DNA of 64,000 nucleotides from Fontibacillus phaseoli (GTDB taxonomy: Bacteria > Bacillota > Bacilli > Paenibacillales > Paenibacillaceae): positions 930,001 through 994,000 of the forward strand of contig NZ_QPJW01000001.1 in NCBI RefSeq assembly GCF_003337355.1, in the 5' to 3' direction. The notes below the pieces were generated by a model. The model saw nothing but the letters and a program-made list of their open reading frames with translations. It did no database searches and was not told the DNA's origin. This document shows, piece after piece, positions 44,036 through 53,290 of this stretch. The number at the start of each line of letters is the position of its first letter. Positions within the stretch are counted from its first letter, which is position 1. Both the position numbers and the translations under genes were made by a program.

Positions 44036-44845
44036 ATGAGCGATAAGGATTTGCTGCATACGGGAACCGTTGATACGACCAAGGTGCTGAAGGACGTCTG
44101 GTGCGTTCGTACTCTCATGGTGAATACGGTATTCGTGGGCGGTCCGGATCAGGGAGACTGGGTACTGGTCGATACCGGGCTGGGCCCGTTTAAAGAGGCA
44201 TTGATTCAGGAAGCGGACGCTATCTACGGCAGGCCGCCCAAGGCGATCATTTTAACGCACGGCCATTTTGATCATGTCGGGTGCGTGATTGAGTTATCGG
44301 ACTACTGGAAGGTTCCGGTCTATGCCCATGTTGAGGAATTCCCCTATCTAACCGGACTCCGGGATTATCCGGAAGGCGATCCTTCAGTTGGAGGAGGACT
44401 GCTTGCCGGTGTGGCACCGATATATCCGAATCGGGCGATAAATCTGGAGGACAGGCTGGAACCGCTACCCGAAGATGGTACAGTTCCAGGAGCAACGGGA
44501 TGGAAATGGATTGCTACTCCGGGACATAGTCCGGGGCACGTATCACTGTACCGCCAGCAGGATCACACGTTGATTGCCGGCGATGCTTTTATCACGGTCA
44601 AACAGGAATCGGCACTTGCCGTCATGCGGCAGGAGAAGGAGATCCATGGACCGCCGATGTATTTCACGCCGGATTGGGAAACAGCCAAAGTGTCGCTGTG
44701 CAAGCTGGCCGAATTGTCGCCGGAGACGGCGATTACCGGTCATGGGGTGCCGATGACCGGCGAGGAACTACGCTTTGGGCTCCACCGGCTATGCGAGCAT
44801 TTCGAAGAGATTGCCGTACCTGAACAAGGAAGGTATGTGGATTAA
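44036..44845 (+). CDS. MBL-fold metallo-hydrolase
   Basis: This 269-residue protein has the metallo-beta-lactamase-fold signature THGHFDH (residues 74-80) and further metal ligands in TPGHSPGHVSLY, AGDAF and TGHGVP. These enzymes bind two metal ions and hydrolyse thioesters, lactones, phosphodiesters and others; the subtype cannot be fixed. The ATG follows TAGGAGGGAG. It has its own terminator, and stands between the sensor operon and mglBAC. Confidence 0.88.
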   Translation: MSDKDLLHTGTVDTTKVLKDVWCVRTLMVNTVFVGGPDQGDWVLVDTGLGPFKEALIQEADAIYGRPPKAIILTHGHFDHVGCVIELSDYWKVPVYAHVEEFPYLTGLRDYPEGDPSVGGGLLAGVAPIYPNRAINLEDRLEPLPEDGTVPGATGWKWIATPGHSPGHVSLYRQQDHTLIAGDAFITVKQESALAVMRQEKEIHGPPMYFTPDWETAKVSLCKLAELSPETAITGHGVPMTGEELRFGLHRLCEHFEEIAVPEQGRYVD

Positions 44846-44857
44846 GAGCGTTGAAAC

Positions 44858-44883
44858 AAGACCCGGGGATGCCCGGGTTTTTT
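44858..44883 (+). terminator. Terminator of the metallo-hydrolase gene
   Basis: AGACCCGGG and CCCGGGTTT form a stem with a four-base loop followed by Ts. Confidence 0.9.
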
Positions 44884-44904
44884 CATTTGAAATATTCGAA
44901 TTAA

Positions 44905-44973
44905 CATCCTCAGAATTTTAATAGAACATCTCAGAATTTTAGATTCGCAAAACGATAAAATCAAGGCATAATG
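44905..44973 (+). promoter_or_regulatory. Tandem direct repeat and promoter upstream of mglB
   Basis: CATCCTCAGAATTTTA (44905-44920) and CATCTCAGAATTTTA (44927-44941) repeat with a 22-base period, two helical turns, as expected for an AraC-type activator binding one face. A possible promoter follows (TTCGCA at 44944-44949 and CATAAT at 44968-44973, 18-base spacer). The response regulator at 39500 is the obvious candidate to bind. Confidence 0.6.
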
Positions 44974-45029
44974 AAAACGTATCCAAGAGGAAAACCAAGA
45001 TAATGAAAATCATTCAGGAGGTCAAAAGA

Positions 45030-46058
45030 ATGAAAAAAGTCGGTACGGCATTATTAGCAGCAACATTGCTCGGGGCGACGTTAGCTGGCTGTTCCAGCGG
45101 CGGAAACAAGGAAAGCGGCGGGAGCGGAGAGCCGAAAGTTGGCGTAGCGATTTACAAGTTCGATGATACGTTTATGACCGGAGTGCGGAATTCCATCGAG
45201 AAAAACGCAAGCGGCATCGCTAAAGTCGACATCGTCGACAGCCAGAATTCGCAGCCGACCCAGAACGATAAAATTGACTTGTTCCTGACGAAGAAAACGA
45301 ACTCCCTGGTCATTAATCCGGTTGACCGTACGGCGGCTGGAGTCATTATCGATAAAGCCAAGGCGAAAGATACGCCGGTAGTGTTCCTGAACCGCGAACC
45401 GCTTCCGGAAGATATGAAGAAGTGGGACAAAGTGTACTATGTCGGAGCTAAAGCGGAAGAATCGGGAACGTTATCGGGCCAAATTATCGTGGACTATTGG
45501 AAAGCGAATCCTGAGGCCGATAAAAACGGCGACGGCGTGCTCCAATATGTCATGATGAAAGGCGAACCGGGTCACCAGGATGCCGAGCTTCGCACGCAAT
45601 ATTCCATTCAAGCCGTGGAAGATGCGGGCATCAAGGTTGAGAAAGTCGCCGAAGATACCGCTATGTGGGACCGGGTAAAAGGACAGGAGAAAATGGCCGC
45701 CTTCCTGGCAGCGAACGGCGACAAAATCGAAGCGGTCTTCGCCAACAATGACGACATGGCGCTGGGTGCCATTGAAGCGCTGAAAGCCGCGGGATATTTC
45801 TCGGGCGACAAATATATGCCGGTAGTCGGCGTTGATGCAACCGCGCCTGCTCTTCAAGCGCTGGAGCAAGGCACGATGCTCGGCACGGTCCTAAATGATG
45901 CCGAGAACCAAGGTAAAGCGGCAGTAACGCTGGCTTCATTGCTGGCCAAAGGCAGCGAAATCAACAAGGACAGCGTCGGGTTTGAAATTACGGACAATCA
46001 ATATGTGTGGATTCCTTACCAAAAAGTAACGAAAGAAAACGCAGCCGATTTCAAATAA
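45030..46058 (+). CDS. mglB: Galactose/methyl-galactoside-binding lipoprotein MglB
   Basis: This 342-residue lipoprotein (lipobox LAGC, Cys21) matches the D-galactose/D-glucose-binding protein. It keeps the EF-hand-like calcium loop (ADKNGDGVLQ) followed by VMMKGEPGHQDAELRT and the ANNDDMALGAIEALK segment. The ATG at 45030 follows CAGGAGGTC and is preferred to an in-frame ATG at 45003. ATPase and permease genes follow in the mglBAC order. Confidence 0.9.
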   Translation: MKKVGTALLAATLLGATLAGCSSGGNKESGGSGEPKVGVAIYKFDDTFMTGVRNSIEKNASGIAKVDIVDSQNSQPTQNDKIDLFLTKKTNSLVINPVDRTAAGVIIDKAKAKDTPVVFLNREPLPEDMKKWDKVYYVGAKAEESGTLSGQIIVDYWKANPEADKNGDGVLQYVMMKGEPGHQDAELRTQYSIQAVEDAGIKVEKVAEDTAMWDRVKGQEKMAAFLAANGDKIEAVFANNDDMALGAIEALKAAGYFSGDKYMPVVGVDATAPALQALEQGTMLGTVLNDAENQGKAAVTLASLLAKGSEINKDSVGFEITDNQYVWIPYQKVTKENAADFK

Positions 46059-46215
46059 GCCACGCAGCAGGACTTCTCATAAACAAGCGAACATGGGAGG
46101 TTCGGAACCCGAGGGTACGAACCTCCCGCTGTTTTGAGGGGATAGTTTAAGGATAGAGCCTGTAGAAACGCATGCTGTGCCTCTGTCGGTAAAGAACAAG
46201 TTAGGGGGCGGAACA

Positions 46216-47727
46216 ATGACTGACCGGAAATATGCGCTGGAAATGAAAGAGATCTCTAAGGAATTTCCCGGCGTCAAGGCGCTGGATGGCGTTACCCTGC
46301 AAGTTAGACCCGGAACCGTGCATGCGCTTATGGGCGAAAACGGAGCGGGGAAGTCAACATTAATGAAATGCCTGTTCGGGATATATAAACCGGACGGCGG
46401 CGAAATCTTTTTGCATGGACAAAAAGCCGAAATCAACAACTCCAGCGATGCGCTTGGACTGGGTGTTTCGATGATCCACCAGGAGCTGCACCCTGTGCCG
46501 TTCCGAAATGTCATGGAAAATATATGGCTCGGCCGTTTTCCGCTCATGGGATGGGGTCCATTCAAGCTTGTGGACCACAAGAAGATGTACCGGAATACGG
46601 AGGAGTTGTTTAAACAATTAGATATCGATATAAGTCCGGATACGCTGGTGGGCAAACTGTCCGTATCCAAAATTCAATCGATTGAAATCGCCAAGGCGGT
46701 ATCGTTTCGTTCGCAAATCATCGTCATGGACGAACCTACCTCCTCACTGACCAGCGTGGAAGTGGAGCACTTGTTCCGCATCATCAACGATTTAAAGAAA
46801 CGCGGCGTGGCCATCATTTATATTTCGCACAAGATGGAAGAAATTTTACGCATTTCCGATGATGTAACGATTATGCGGGACGGAAAAAAAATCGGAACCT
46901 GGCCGGCTGCCGAGATGACGACGGATCTGATTATTTCCAAGATGGTTGGCCGCGATTTGACCCAGCGTTTTCCCGACCGGCACAATGTGCCGACCGGTGT
47001 CATTATGAAGGTGGATAACTTGACTTCATCCCAACAGAAGTCGTTTAAAAACATCTCTTTTGAACTGCGTAAAGGAGAAATTCTGGGAATTGGCGGACTG
47101 GTCGGCGCCCAGCGTACCGAGCTGGTTGAAGCTTTATTCGGTTTGCGCGATATCCAGACCGGAAGTATCTCGATCCATGGCAAAGAGGTCAGAATCAAAA
47201 GCCCGGGCGATGCTAAACGGCACGGGTTGGCGCTGCTGACGGAGGAGCGGCGTACGACGGGGATTTTTCCGGTATTGTCCGTGCATGAGAATGCTGCCAT
47301 TGCCAATATGGATCGGTATGTAAGACCTTACTTGCTGATTGATGACCGCAGAAAAAAGGAAGAAGCCAACAATATGGTAGGAAAGCTGCGGACCAAAACG
47401 CCTTCCCCGAAAACGTTGATTATGAATCTTTCGGGCGGGAATCAACAGAAGGTGCTGCTAGCGCGCTGGCTGCTTACCGAACCGGAGATATTGCTGCTTG
47501 ACGAGCCGACCCGGGGGATAGACGTTGGTGCAAAATACGAGATTTACTCCATTATTGCGGATTTGGCGCAGCAAGGAAAAAGCATCATCATGATTTCTTC
47601 CGAGATGCCGGAACTGCTTGGCATGTCCGACCGCGTGATGGTCATGTCCGAAGGCCGACTGACAGGAATATTGGAGGGAGACCAGGCTTCGGAAGAGGAA
47701 GTTATGCGGCTGGCTGCCCAGCATTAA
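46216..47727 (+). CDS. mglA: Galactose/methyl-galactoside ABC transporter ATPase MglA
   Basis: This 503-residue ATPase has two fused ABC domains typical of the MglA/RbsA group. The first carries Walker A GENGAGKST (residues 40-48), while the second has a degenerate Walker A region (GGLVGAQRTEL) but a good signature LSGGNQQKVLLARWL and Walker B ILLLDEPTRGIDVG. The ATG at 46216 follows TAGGGGGCGG. It energises MglC using MglB-bound sugar. Confidence 0.93.
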   Translation: MTDRKYALEMKEISKEFPGVKALDGVTLQVRPGTVHALMGENGAGKSTLMKCLFGIYKPDGGEIFLHGQKAEINNSSDALGLGVSMIHQELHPVPFRNVMENIWLGRFPLMGWGPFKLVDHKKMYRNTEELFKQLDIDISPDTLVGKLSVSKIQSIEIAKAVSFRSQIIVMDEPTSSLTSVEVEHLFRIINDLKKRGVAIIYISHKMEEILRISDDVTIMRDGKKIGTWPAAEMTTDLIISKMVGRDLTQRFPDRHNVPTGVIMKVDNLTSSQQKSFKNISFELRKGEILGIGGLVGAQRTELVEALFGLRDIQTGSISIHGKEVRIKSPGDAKRHGLALLTEERRTTGIFPVLSVHENAAIANMDRYVRPYLLIDDRRKKEEANNMVGKLRTKTPSPKTLIMNLSGGNQQKVLLARWLLTEPEILLLDEPTRGIDVGAKYEIYSIIADLAQQGKSIIMISSEMPELLGMSDRVMVMSEGRLTGILEGDQASEEEVMRLAAQH

Positions 47728-47751
47728 GGGGAAGAGAAGGAGGAGAAGATC

Positions 47752-48759
47752 ATGGAAACAAAAAAAATACAAAATTTTGTGACGCAAAATGCAATCTATA
47801 TCGTACTCGCCGTGCTCGTTATCGGCATTGCCGTTTACGATCCGAACTTTATAGGTATCAATACGCTTCGCGACATCTTAATTCAATCCTCGACGCGGGT
47901 CATTATCGCACTAGGCGTAGCGTTCATTCTCATCACCGGCGGTACCGACTTGTCGGCCGGACGGATGGTAGGCTTGACCGCGGTCATCTCGGCATCCATG
48001 CTCCAGGTAGAGGATTATCCGCGGCGGTTCTTCCCGGATCTCCCGCATTTGCCGCTTCTGGTTCCCGTCTTAATAGCAATTATCGTCGGTTTACTTTTCG
48101 GCTTGATCAACGGAATCATCGTTTCCAAATTTAAAGTTCCCCCGTTCATCGCTACGCTTGGAACGATGGTCGCAATCTACGGGATCAACTCGCTGTATTT
48201 CGATACGGAACCCAACCAATCGCAGCCGATCGGCGGTTTGCGCGAAGATTTCACGAATCTGGGTTCGGGAAGCATCGGCAGCGGACAGTACTCTTTTCCA
48301 TTTATCGTCCTGATTGCGATTGCGGTTTGTTTCATCGTCTGGGTCATGTTCAATAAAACCCGGCTCGGGAAAAACATGTACGCCATCGGCGGCAATGAGC
48401 AGGCGGCAAAAGTTTCCGGCATCAACGTTACAAAATATCTGATTCTGATTTATTCCATCGCAGGAGCCCTGTACGGCTTGGCGGGCGTGCTTGAAGCCGC
48501 AAGAACCGGCGGGGCCACCAACAACTACGGCAACATGTACGAGCTTGATGCGATCGCGGCCTGCGTAGTCGGTGGCGTATCGACGACCGGCGGAATCGGA
48601 ACGGTTCCTGGCGTCATGGCAGGCGTACTCATTTTTACGGTTATAAACTATGGGTTAACCTTCGTAGGAGTAGGACCATATTGGCAGCAAATCATTAAAG
48701 GTGCGATCATTGTTGCCGCAGTTGCTTTCGATATGCGGAAATACGCCTCCAAAAAATAA
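47752..48759 (+). CDS. mglC: Galactose/methyl-galactoside ABC transporter permease MglC
   Basis: This 335-residue permease has about ten hydrophobic helices and the BPD-2 family segments LGVAFILITGGTDLSAGRMV, GLINGIIVSKFKVPPFIATL and YAIGGNEQAAKVSGIN. It follows mglA by 24 bases with AAGGAGGAG before its ATG, and a terminator closes the operon. Confidence 0.93.
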   Translation: METKKIQNFVTQNAIYIVLAVLVIGIAVYDPNFIGINTLRDILIQSSTRVIIALGVAFILITGGTDLSAGRMVGLTAVISASMLQVEDYPRRFFPDLPHLPLLVPVLIAIIVGLLFGLINGIIVSKFKVPPFIATLGTMVAIYGINSLYFDTEPNQSQPIGGLREDFTNLGSGSIGSGQYSFPFIVLIAIAVCFIVWVMFNKTRLGKNMYAIGGNEQAAKVSGINVTKYLILIYSIAGALYGLAGVLEAARTGGATNNYGNMYELDAIAACVVGGVSTTGGIGTVPGVMAGVLIFTVINYGLTFVGVGPYWQQIIKGAIIVAAVAFDMRKYASKK

Positions 48760-48778
48760 ATACCGGTTTCAAACTCCC

Positions 48779-48818
48779 AAAGCCGTCCTGAAGCAATGAT
48801 TTGCTCAAGGCGGCTTTT
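48779..48818 (+). terminator. Terminator of mglBAC
   Basis: AAAGCCG...AGCA pairs with TGCT...CGGCTTT around a short loop, with a modest T tract. Confidence 0.75.
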
Positions 48819-48947
48819 AATCTGATAATTTTTTTCCCAATTTTCCATTTTTCCAACTTTTTCTCATGCGTAGGGGCAGTTATCATGTTAAAATGTGACA
48901 AGGAGCACAAAATTTGTTGAATTGATGGACTAAGGGGAGAAGCTACA

Positions 48948-49469
48948 TTGATTAAGATGGTTAACTTAAAAAAAATAACTTCAGGCTTGGTATTCTCCGT
49001 CTTGGCTGGATCCCTGTTGTTCGTTCCGCTGGGACCGGGAACGGCACAGGCTGCAACATCGAAACAGGTAGCTGCGGTTTATGACAAAATTCAGACAGAA
49101 CGGGCGGCAGAGGTTGTCGCGCTGCTTAACAAAGAGCGGAAGGCTGCCGGACTTAAACCCCTGACCGTACACACGAACTTATCAAAAATGGCTAAAACCA
49201 AAGCAATCGACATGTTTAAAAACAAGTATTTTAATCATACCTCACCTACTTATGGTTCTCCGTTCGATATGATGGATTCCTTCAACATTACTTACCGCTA
49301 TGCCGGCGAGAATATCGCCATGGGTCAAACCACCGCCAAAGAGGTCGTGGAGGACTGGATGAACAGCCCCGGCCACAAAGCGAATATCCTGAATGCCAAC
49401 TATAATCTGATCGGTGTCGGCTATTACAACGGATGTTGGGTGCAAGAATTTATCGGCAATCCAAAATAA
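48948..49469 (+). CDS. Secreted CAP-domain (YkwD-like) protein
   Basis: This 173-residue protein has a signal peptide (to about AQAA, residue 36) and a CAP/SCP domain with ALLNKERKAAGLKPL, YFNHTSPTYG, GENIAMG and SPGHKANIL, the usual His/Glu pocket. Bacterial members are secreted or spore-associated; YkwD in Bacillus is extracellular. The TTG at 48948 is chosen because AAGGGGAG lies eight bases upstream; the ATG at 48957 is the alternative. Biochemical role unknown. Confidence 0.88.
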   Translation: MIKMVNLKKITSGLVFSVLAGSLLFVPLGPGTAQAATSKQVAAVYDKIQTERAAEVVALLNKERKAAGLKPLTVHTNLSKMAKTKAIDMFKNKYFNHTSPTYGSPFDMMDSFNITYRYAGENIAMGQTTAKEVVEDWMNSPGHKANILNANYNLIGVGYYNGCWVQEFIGNPK

Positions 49470-49515
49470 AGGGCTGGCTAACGCCGGTTCTTTTATTATA
49501 CGGAGGGATGTGGGA

Positions 49516-49809
49516 ATGACGGAATCGAACAAAACTATGAGAACTTGTCCACAGGGACATCAATACTATAAAAGCAGCGATTGCCCGACCTGCCCGGTCT
49601 GCGAGAAAGAACGCAAACCGGACAGCGGGTTTTTATCGCTTTTGTCGGCGCCGGCAAGACGAGCGTTGGAACACCATGGAATTCTTTCTTTGCAAGAGCT
49701 TTCAAAATACAGCGAAAAAGAGATTTTGCAATTTCACGGCATGGGCCCGGCCTCATTGCCTAAACTGAGGACTGCTCTGCGGGATCAAGGATTATCATTT
49801 AAAGCATAG
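49516..49809 (+). CDS. Small zinc-finger/helix-hairpin-helix protein
   Basis: This 97-residue protein has an N-terminal metal-binding segment (CPQGH...CPTCPVC) and a C-terminal helix-hairpin-helix part resembling the RNA polymerase alpha C-terminal domain (HGILSLQELSKYSEKEIL, HGMGPASLPKLRTAL). It probably binds nucleic acid or protein. GGAGGG precedes the ATG at 49516. It lies between the CAP gene and pspA. Function unknown. Confidence 0.75.
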   Translation: MTESNKTMRTCPQGHQYYKSSDCPTCPVCEKERKPDSGFLSLLSAPARRALEHHGILSLQELSKYSEKEILQFHGMGPASLPKLRTALRDQGLSFKA

Positions 49810-49919
49810 ATACTCTTTTAAGCTCGAAAAAAATTTTTTTTGACGACGATGAAACCTTGGTACCTGCGATACGTAAACATCTATCAAGAAGTTTAAATTT
49901 TTTGGGGAGGAAAACCACA

Positions 49920-50591
49920 ATGTCGATTTTCAAGAGATTACGCGATTTAACGATGTCCAATATTAACGCAATGATTGATAAGGCCGAGGATCCGATCAAG
50001 ATGACGGATCAATATATCCGCGATATGACAGAGGACCTGGAGGATGCCGAGAAAGCGGTAGCCGCTCAGATTGCGATCGAGAAGAAATTCAAGGCGCTTT
50101 TTGAAGAGCAGGAGGCTTTGGTCGCCAAGCGTACGCAACAGGCACACACGGCAGCTCAAGCCCAGAACGCAGATCTGGCCCGCCGCGCGCTGGAAGAGAA
50201 GAAGGCCGCCGAAGACAAGATGAATGAATACAAAGCAAATTATGAGCAGAACAAAGCTTCCGCTGACAACCTGCGCGGCAAGCTGGAAGAAATGCGCAAA
50301 CAGTTGACCGAAATGAAAAATAAAAGGGAAACATTAGTTGCCCGCTATAACGCGGCAAAAGCCCAAACCGAAATCAACAAGGCGATGACCGGCTTCAGCT
50401 CGGATTCGGCTGCCAGCGGCCTGAAACGCATGGAAGAAAAAATGATGCAGATGGAAGCGCAAGCCGAAGCGAGCAACGAATTGAATTCCAAAGGCGCCGA
50501 TCTGGACGACGAATTCGAGAAGCTCGGAAAAGATCAGGCTGTCGAGGATGAATTGGCCGCTCTGATGAAGCAATACGAAGATAAGAAATAA
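49920..50591 (+). CDS. pspA: PspA/IM30-family membrane stress protein
   Basis: This 223-residue, almost wholly helical protein begins MSIFKRLRDLTMSNINAMID and has the long heptad-rich middle of PspA/LiaH/Vipp1 proteins, which polymerise on damaged membranes. ATG 49920 follows GGGGAGGAAA; upstream in-frame starts lack a site. It is followed by a DUF4178-type gene, a pairing seen in other envelope-stress loci. Confidence 0.92.
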   Translation: MSIFKRLRDLTMSNINAMIDKAEDPIKMTDQYIRDMTEDLEDAEKAVAAQIAIEKKFKALFEEQEALVAKRTQQAHTAAQAQNADLARRALEEKKAAEDKMNEYKANYEQNKASADNLRGKLEEMRKQLTEMKNKRETLVARYNAAKAQTEINKAMTGFSSDSAASGLKRMEEKMMQMEAQAEASNELNSKGADLDDEFEKLGKDQAVEDELAALMKQYEDKK

Positions 50592-50632
50592 GGACGCTCC
50601 CGAATTGAACGAAAAGCGAGGCATATGATCTC

Positions 50633-51139
50633 ATGGGTGTTTGGAAAAGAATCGGCAATCTGTTCGCGAAACCGGAGCCGCCGCAAGTGGAGAAAAGTAT
50701 GCTGACACTCGCTCCGGGCGATATGTGCGAAGTGTCATTAGTCACTTATGAAGTGACGGGACGGGTTCATAACCGGGGCAGAAATGCGGTCGTGCTGACG
50801 CTTCAGGACGGAGCCAAAATCAGTTATCTGCTGATCGAGGAACGCGAGAATCTTCACTACCAGCTTTATCGTCCGATCGACGGACGTTTGGACACGCCGG
50901 ATGAGGTTCCCTCGGAGATGGAACTGGACGGTAGAACCTATTTCCTGGATGAGGAGTACATCGGCGCGGTGACGGTTACCGGCCGTACTCCTTTCATGCA
51001 GGGGGGCGAGCAGTATGTATGGCAATTTCAGTCCGATGATTTTGCCTTGCTGCGCATTGAATGGCAAAACGGCCGCTTCATGCTATATGAAGGCGAGAAG
51101 GTCATCCCTGGTGATGTTAAGGTGATTAGAGCCAGTTAA
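50633..51139 (+). CDS. DUF4178-type protein
   Basis: This 168-residue beta-rich protein has the DUF4178 pattern: TLAPGDMCEVSLVTYEVTG near residue 25 and YEGEKVIPGDVKVI at the end. Members often sit next to PspA-like genes and are thought to belong to membrane-stress systems, but no biochemical role is established. It lies 41 bases after pspA and is followed by a hairpin, so it is probably co-transcribed. Confidence 0.75.
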   Translation: MGVWKRIGNLFAKPEPPQVEKSMLTLAPGDMCEVSLVTYEVTGRVHNRGRNAVVLTLQDGAKISYLLIEERENLHYQLYRPIDGRLDTPDEVPSEMELDGRTYFLDEEYIGAVTVTGRTPFMQGGEQYVWQFQSDDFALLRIEWQNGRFMLYEGEKVIPGDVKVIRAS

Positions 51140-51158
51140 CGGTGATGCGGAACACAAG

Positions 51159-51199
51159 CGCAAATAAAGCAGTGCCTCCGGGCACTGCTTTATTTGCGT
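51159..51199 (+). terminator. Terminator after the pspA operon
   Basis: CGCAAATAAAGCAGTGCC and GGCACTGCTTTATTTGCG form an 18-base-pair perfect stem with a TCCG loop; the T tract is weak. Confidence 0.8.
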
Positions 51200-51474
51200 T
51201 CCTAAGTGCTGCAAAAACATATTTAAACGACAATCAAAGTGAGAATACTTATGTAACATGAAAATGAAAAGATGAGTGTCTAGTATAAGTAGGAGCTAAC
51301 GTATGTTCTTATGAATTATAAGACATATGCGTAAAATGAGCAACCATATTCAATCATTCCCCCTTTCGGAGGTTGAGGACGTCCTTGAATTTGCTTCTCC
51401 GGGCAAGAAGTTTTATGTTTATTACATAAACTGGAGAGATTATAAGGGACTATTTACAAAGAGGAGTGCTGCTG
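51200..51474. other. Gene-free interval before the SGNH esterase
   Basis: No credible gene is seen here. A short frame starting at 51327 runs on into the esterase gene in another frame and is probably chance. The stretch is AT-rich and should hold the esterase promoter. Confidence 0.4.
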
Positions 51475-52287
51475 ATGTTTACTGCGTCCCGAATTTGGCG
51501 AACGGTCGGCCTCGTCTCGGCCGCAGCAACGCTAATGTTGCTGTTTGGTTTCTTGTATGCGGTACGCGATGTCATTTATCCGGGAACCGAAAACCAACAA
51601 TCTTACGTAATGGAAGACCATGCCTATGCGGCACCTGAGCAGTCATCCCCGCTGGATGTTACGGTGATCGGCGATTCCCTGGCCAAGGGGACAGGGGACG
51701 ACATGGGGAGCGGATTTGCCAAGCGAACGGTTGAACTTTTAACGAAGCAAGGTGCATCGAGCAAGCTCATCAACAATTTGGGCATCAACGGGCTCACGAC
51801 GAAGGAACTACTGCCGATGTTGGATCAGCATGGGGTTCAATATTCGCTCGGGCAGGCGGGAATTATTCTCCTTTCCATTGGCGCAAACGATTTGTTTGAC
51901 GGGGAAGAGCCGCTGGAAACGAGGACGGAACTTCCGACGGAAGCTGAGCTGGAGCAGAGTGTAAAAAGCGCATCGGACAATTTGATAAAAATTCTGGACA
52001 AAATTCGTAATATCAACCCCCAGGCCCAACTCGTTTACGTTAGCTTGTATAATCCATTTTCAGATATGAAAGAACTGAAGGAGACCGGCGATCAGGCTGT
52101 AGCACGCTGGAACGGCATTGCTGCGGAGGCGATGGCTTCTATTGAAGGGGGTCTTATCGTTCCGACGTTTGATTTGTTTACGCTGCAGGCCGGACGATAC
52201 CTTTCCGGGGATCATTTTCATCCGAACGCGACCGGATATCAGGCTATCGCGGATCGGATCGTTCAGGGCATCGCCGTTAAAGAGTGA
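51475..52287 (+). CDS. SGNH/GDSL-family esterase, membrane-anchored or secreted
   Basis: This 270-residue hydrolase has an N-terminal hydrophobic segment (about residues 8-30) and the GDSL block VTVIGDSLAKGTGDD with the nucleophile Ser68, the glycine/asparagine blocks in NNLGINGLTTKE and SIGANDLFDGEE, and the Asp-His pair in SGDHFHPNATGY. Such enzymes deacylate lipids, peptidoglycan or glycans at the cell surface. ATG 51475 follows GAGGAG. An ABC exporter follows after 19 bases. Confidence 0.88.
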   Translation: MFTASRIWRTVGLVSAAATLMLLFGFLYAVRDVIYPGTENQQSYVMEDHAYAAPEQSSPLDVTVIGDSLAKGTGDDMGSGFAKRTVELLTKQGASSKLINNLGINGLTTKELLPMLDQHGVQYSLGQAGIILLSIGANDLFDGEEPLETRTELPTEAELEQSVKSASDNLIKILDKIRNINPQAQLVYVSLYNPFSDMKELKETGDQAVARWNGIAAEAMASIEGGLIVPTFDLFTLQAGRYLSGDHFHPNATGYQAIADRIVQGIAVKE

Positions 52288-52306
52288 ACATAAGGAGTGT
52301 AGGCTA

Positions 52307-53290
52307 GTGGCAGAGCATCATGAAGCCGGGCGCAAGCCAAGGGAAACGGTGCTGACCGTGGAGCATTTGAAGAAGCGCATCGGCAAAAAATGGATCGTAC
52401 AGGATGTTTCTTTTGAGATAAAGGAAGGCGAGATATTCGGTTTTTTGGGCCCGAACGGGGCGGGAAAAACAACAACGATCCGGATGTTGGTCGATCTGAT
52501 TCGTCCCACGGAAGGCAGCGTCAGGGTTTGCGGATTCGAAGTGAGCCAAGAACCTGAACGAGCGCTGGCATGTGTCGGATCGATCGTGGAAAATCCGGAA
52601 GTCTACACCTATTTGACCGGCTGGGAAAATCTTGAGCAATTTGCCAGAATGATGAGAGGCGTCGATGCCGCGCGAATCGCCGAGGTGGTCGAGATGGTAG
52701 GATTGGACGAGCGGATTCACGATAAAGTGAAAACTTATTCGCTAGGGATGCGCCAGCGATTAGGCATTGCCCAAGCGCTGCTCGGCAGGCCCAAGCTGTT
52801 GATCCTGGATGAGCCGACTAACGGTCTTGATCCCAAAGGGATCAAGGAGCTCCGCCAGTTTATCCGCAGTCTCGCTGAGGAGGGGATGGCTGTATTCGTA
52901 TCGAGCCATCTGCTTAGCGAGATCCAACTTCTCTGTGATCGGGTGGCGATCATCAGCCGGGGTCGCGTACTTGCGACGGGTACGGTAAGCGAACTGATTG
53001 AGGGTAGCTCAAATTATGTGGTTTGGGAACTGGATCCCCGTCCGCAGGGCGAAGAGCTGCTAAAGCGGGCGGGCGTGACGATGGTTGAAAAGGCGGGGGA
53101 TGTACTGGATGACGCGATAATTGCCGGGACATCGTCTAAGGCGTTAGTGACGCAGATGCAGTCCGAAGATATTCCGGAGCTGCTATCAAATTTGGTTGAT
53201 GCAGGGGTTAAAGTCGGTTCCGTGCACAAGATCAATCCCACACTTGAGCAATTGTTCCTGGAGATGACGGATGGTGAAACCATTGAATAA
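52307..53290 (+). CDS. ABC transporter ATPase (ABC-2/NatA type)
   Basis: This 327-residue ATPase has Walker A GPNGAGKTTT near residue 48, signature YSLGMRQRLGIAQALL, Walker B LILDEPTNGLDP and a C-terminal extension of about 100 residues as in exporters of the drug or lantibiotic-immunity type. The GTG start at 52307 follows AAGGAG. The partner permease gene starts inside its last codons. Substrate unknown. Confidence 0.9.
   Translation: MAEHHEAGRKPRETVLTVEHLKKRIGKKWIVQDVSFEIKEGEIFGFLGPNGAGKTTTIRMLVDLIRPTEGSVRVCGFEVSQEPERALACVGSIVENPEVYTYLTGWENLEQFARMMRGVDAARIAEVVEMVGLDERIHDKVKTYSLGMRQRLGIAQALLGRPKLLILDEPTNGLDPKGIKELRQFIRSLAEEGMAVFVSSHLLSEIQLLCDRVAIISRGRVLATGTVSELIEGSSNYVVWELDPRPQGEELLKRAGVTMVEKAGDVLDDAIIAGTSSKALVTQMQSEDIPELLSNLVDAGVKVGSVHKINPTLEQLFLEMTDGETIE

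Noticed and set aside
51327..51638. A 103-codon frame beginning before the SGNH esterase gene
   Set aside because: Most of it overlaps the esterase in another frame; the esterase has catalytic motifs and a good ribosome-binding site.
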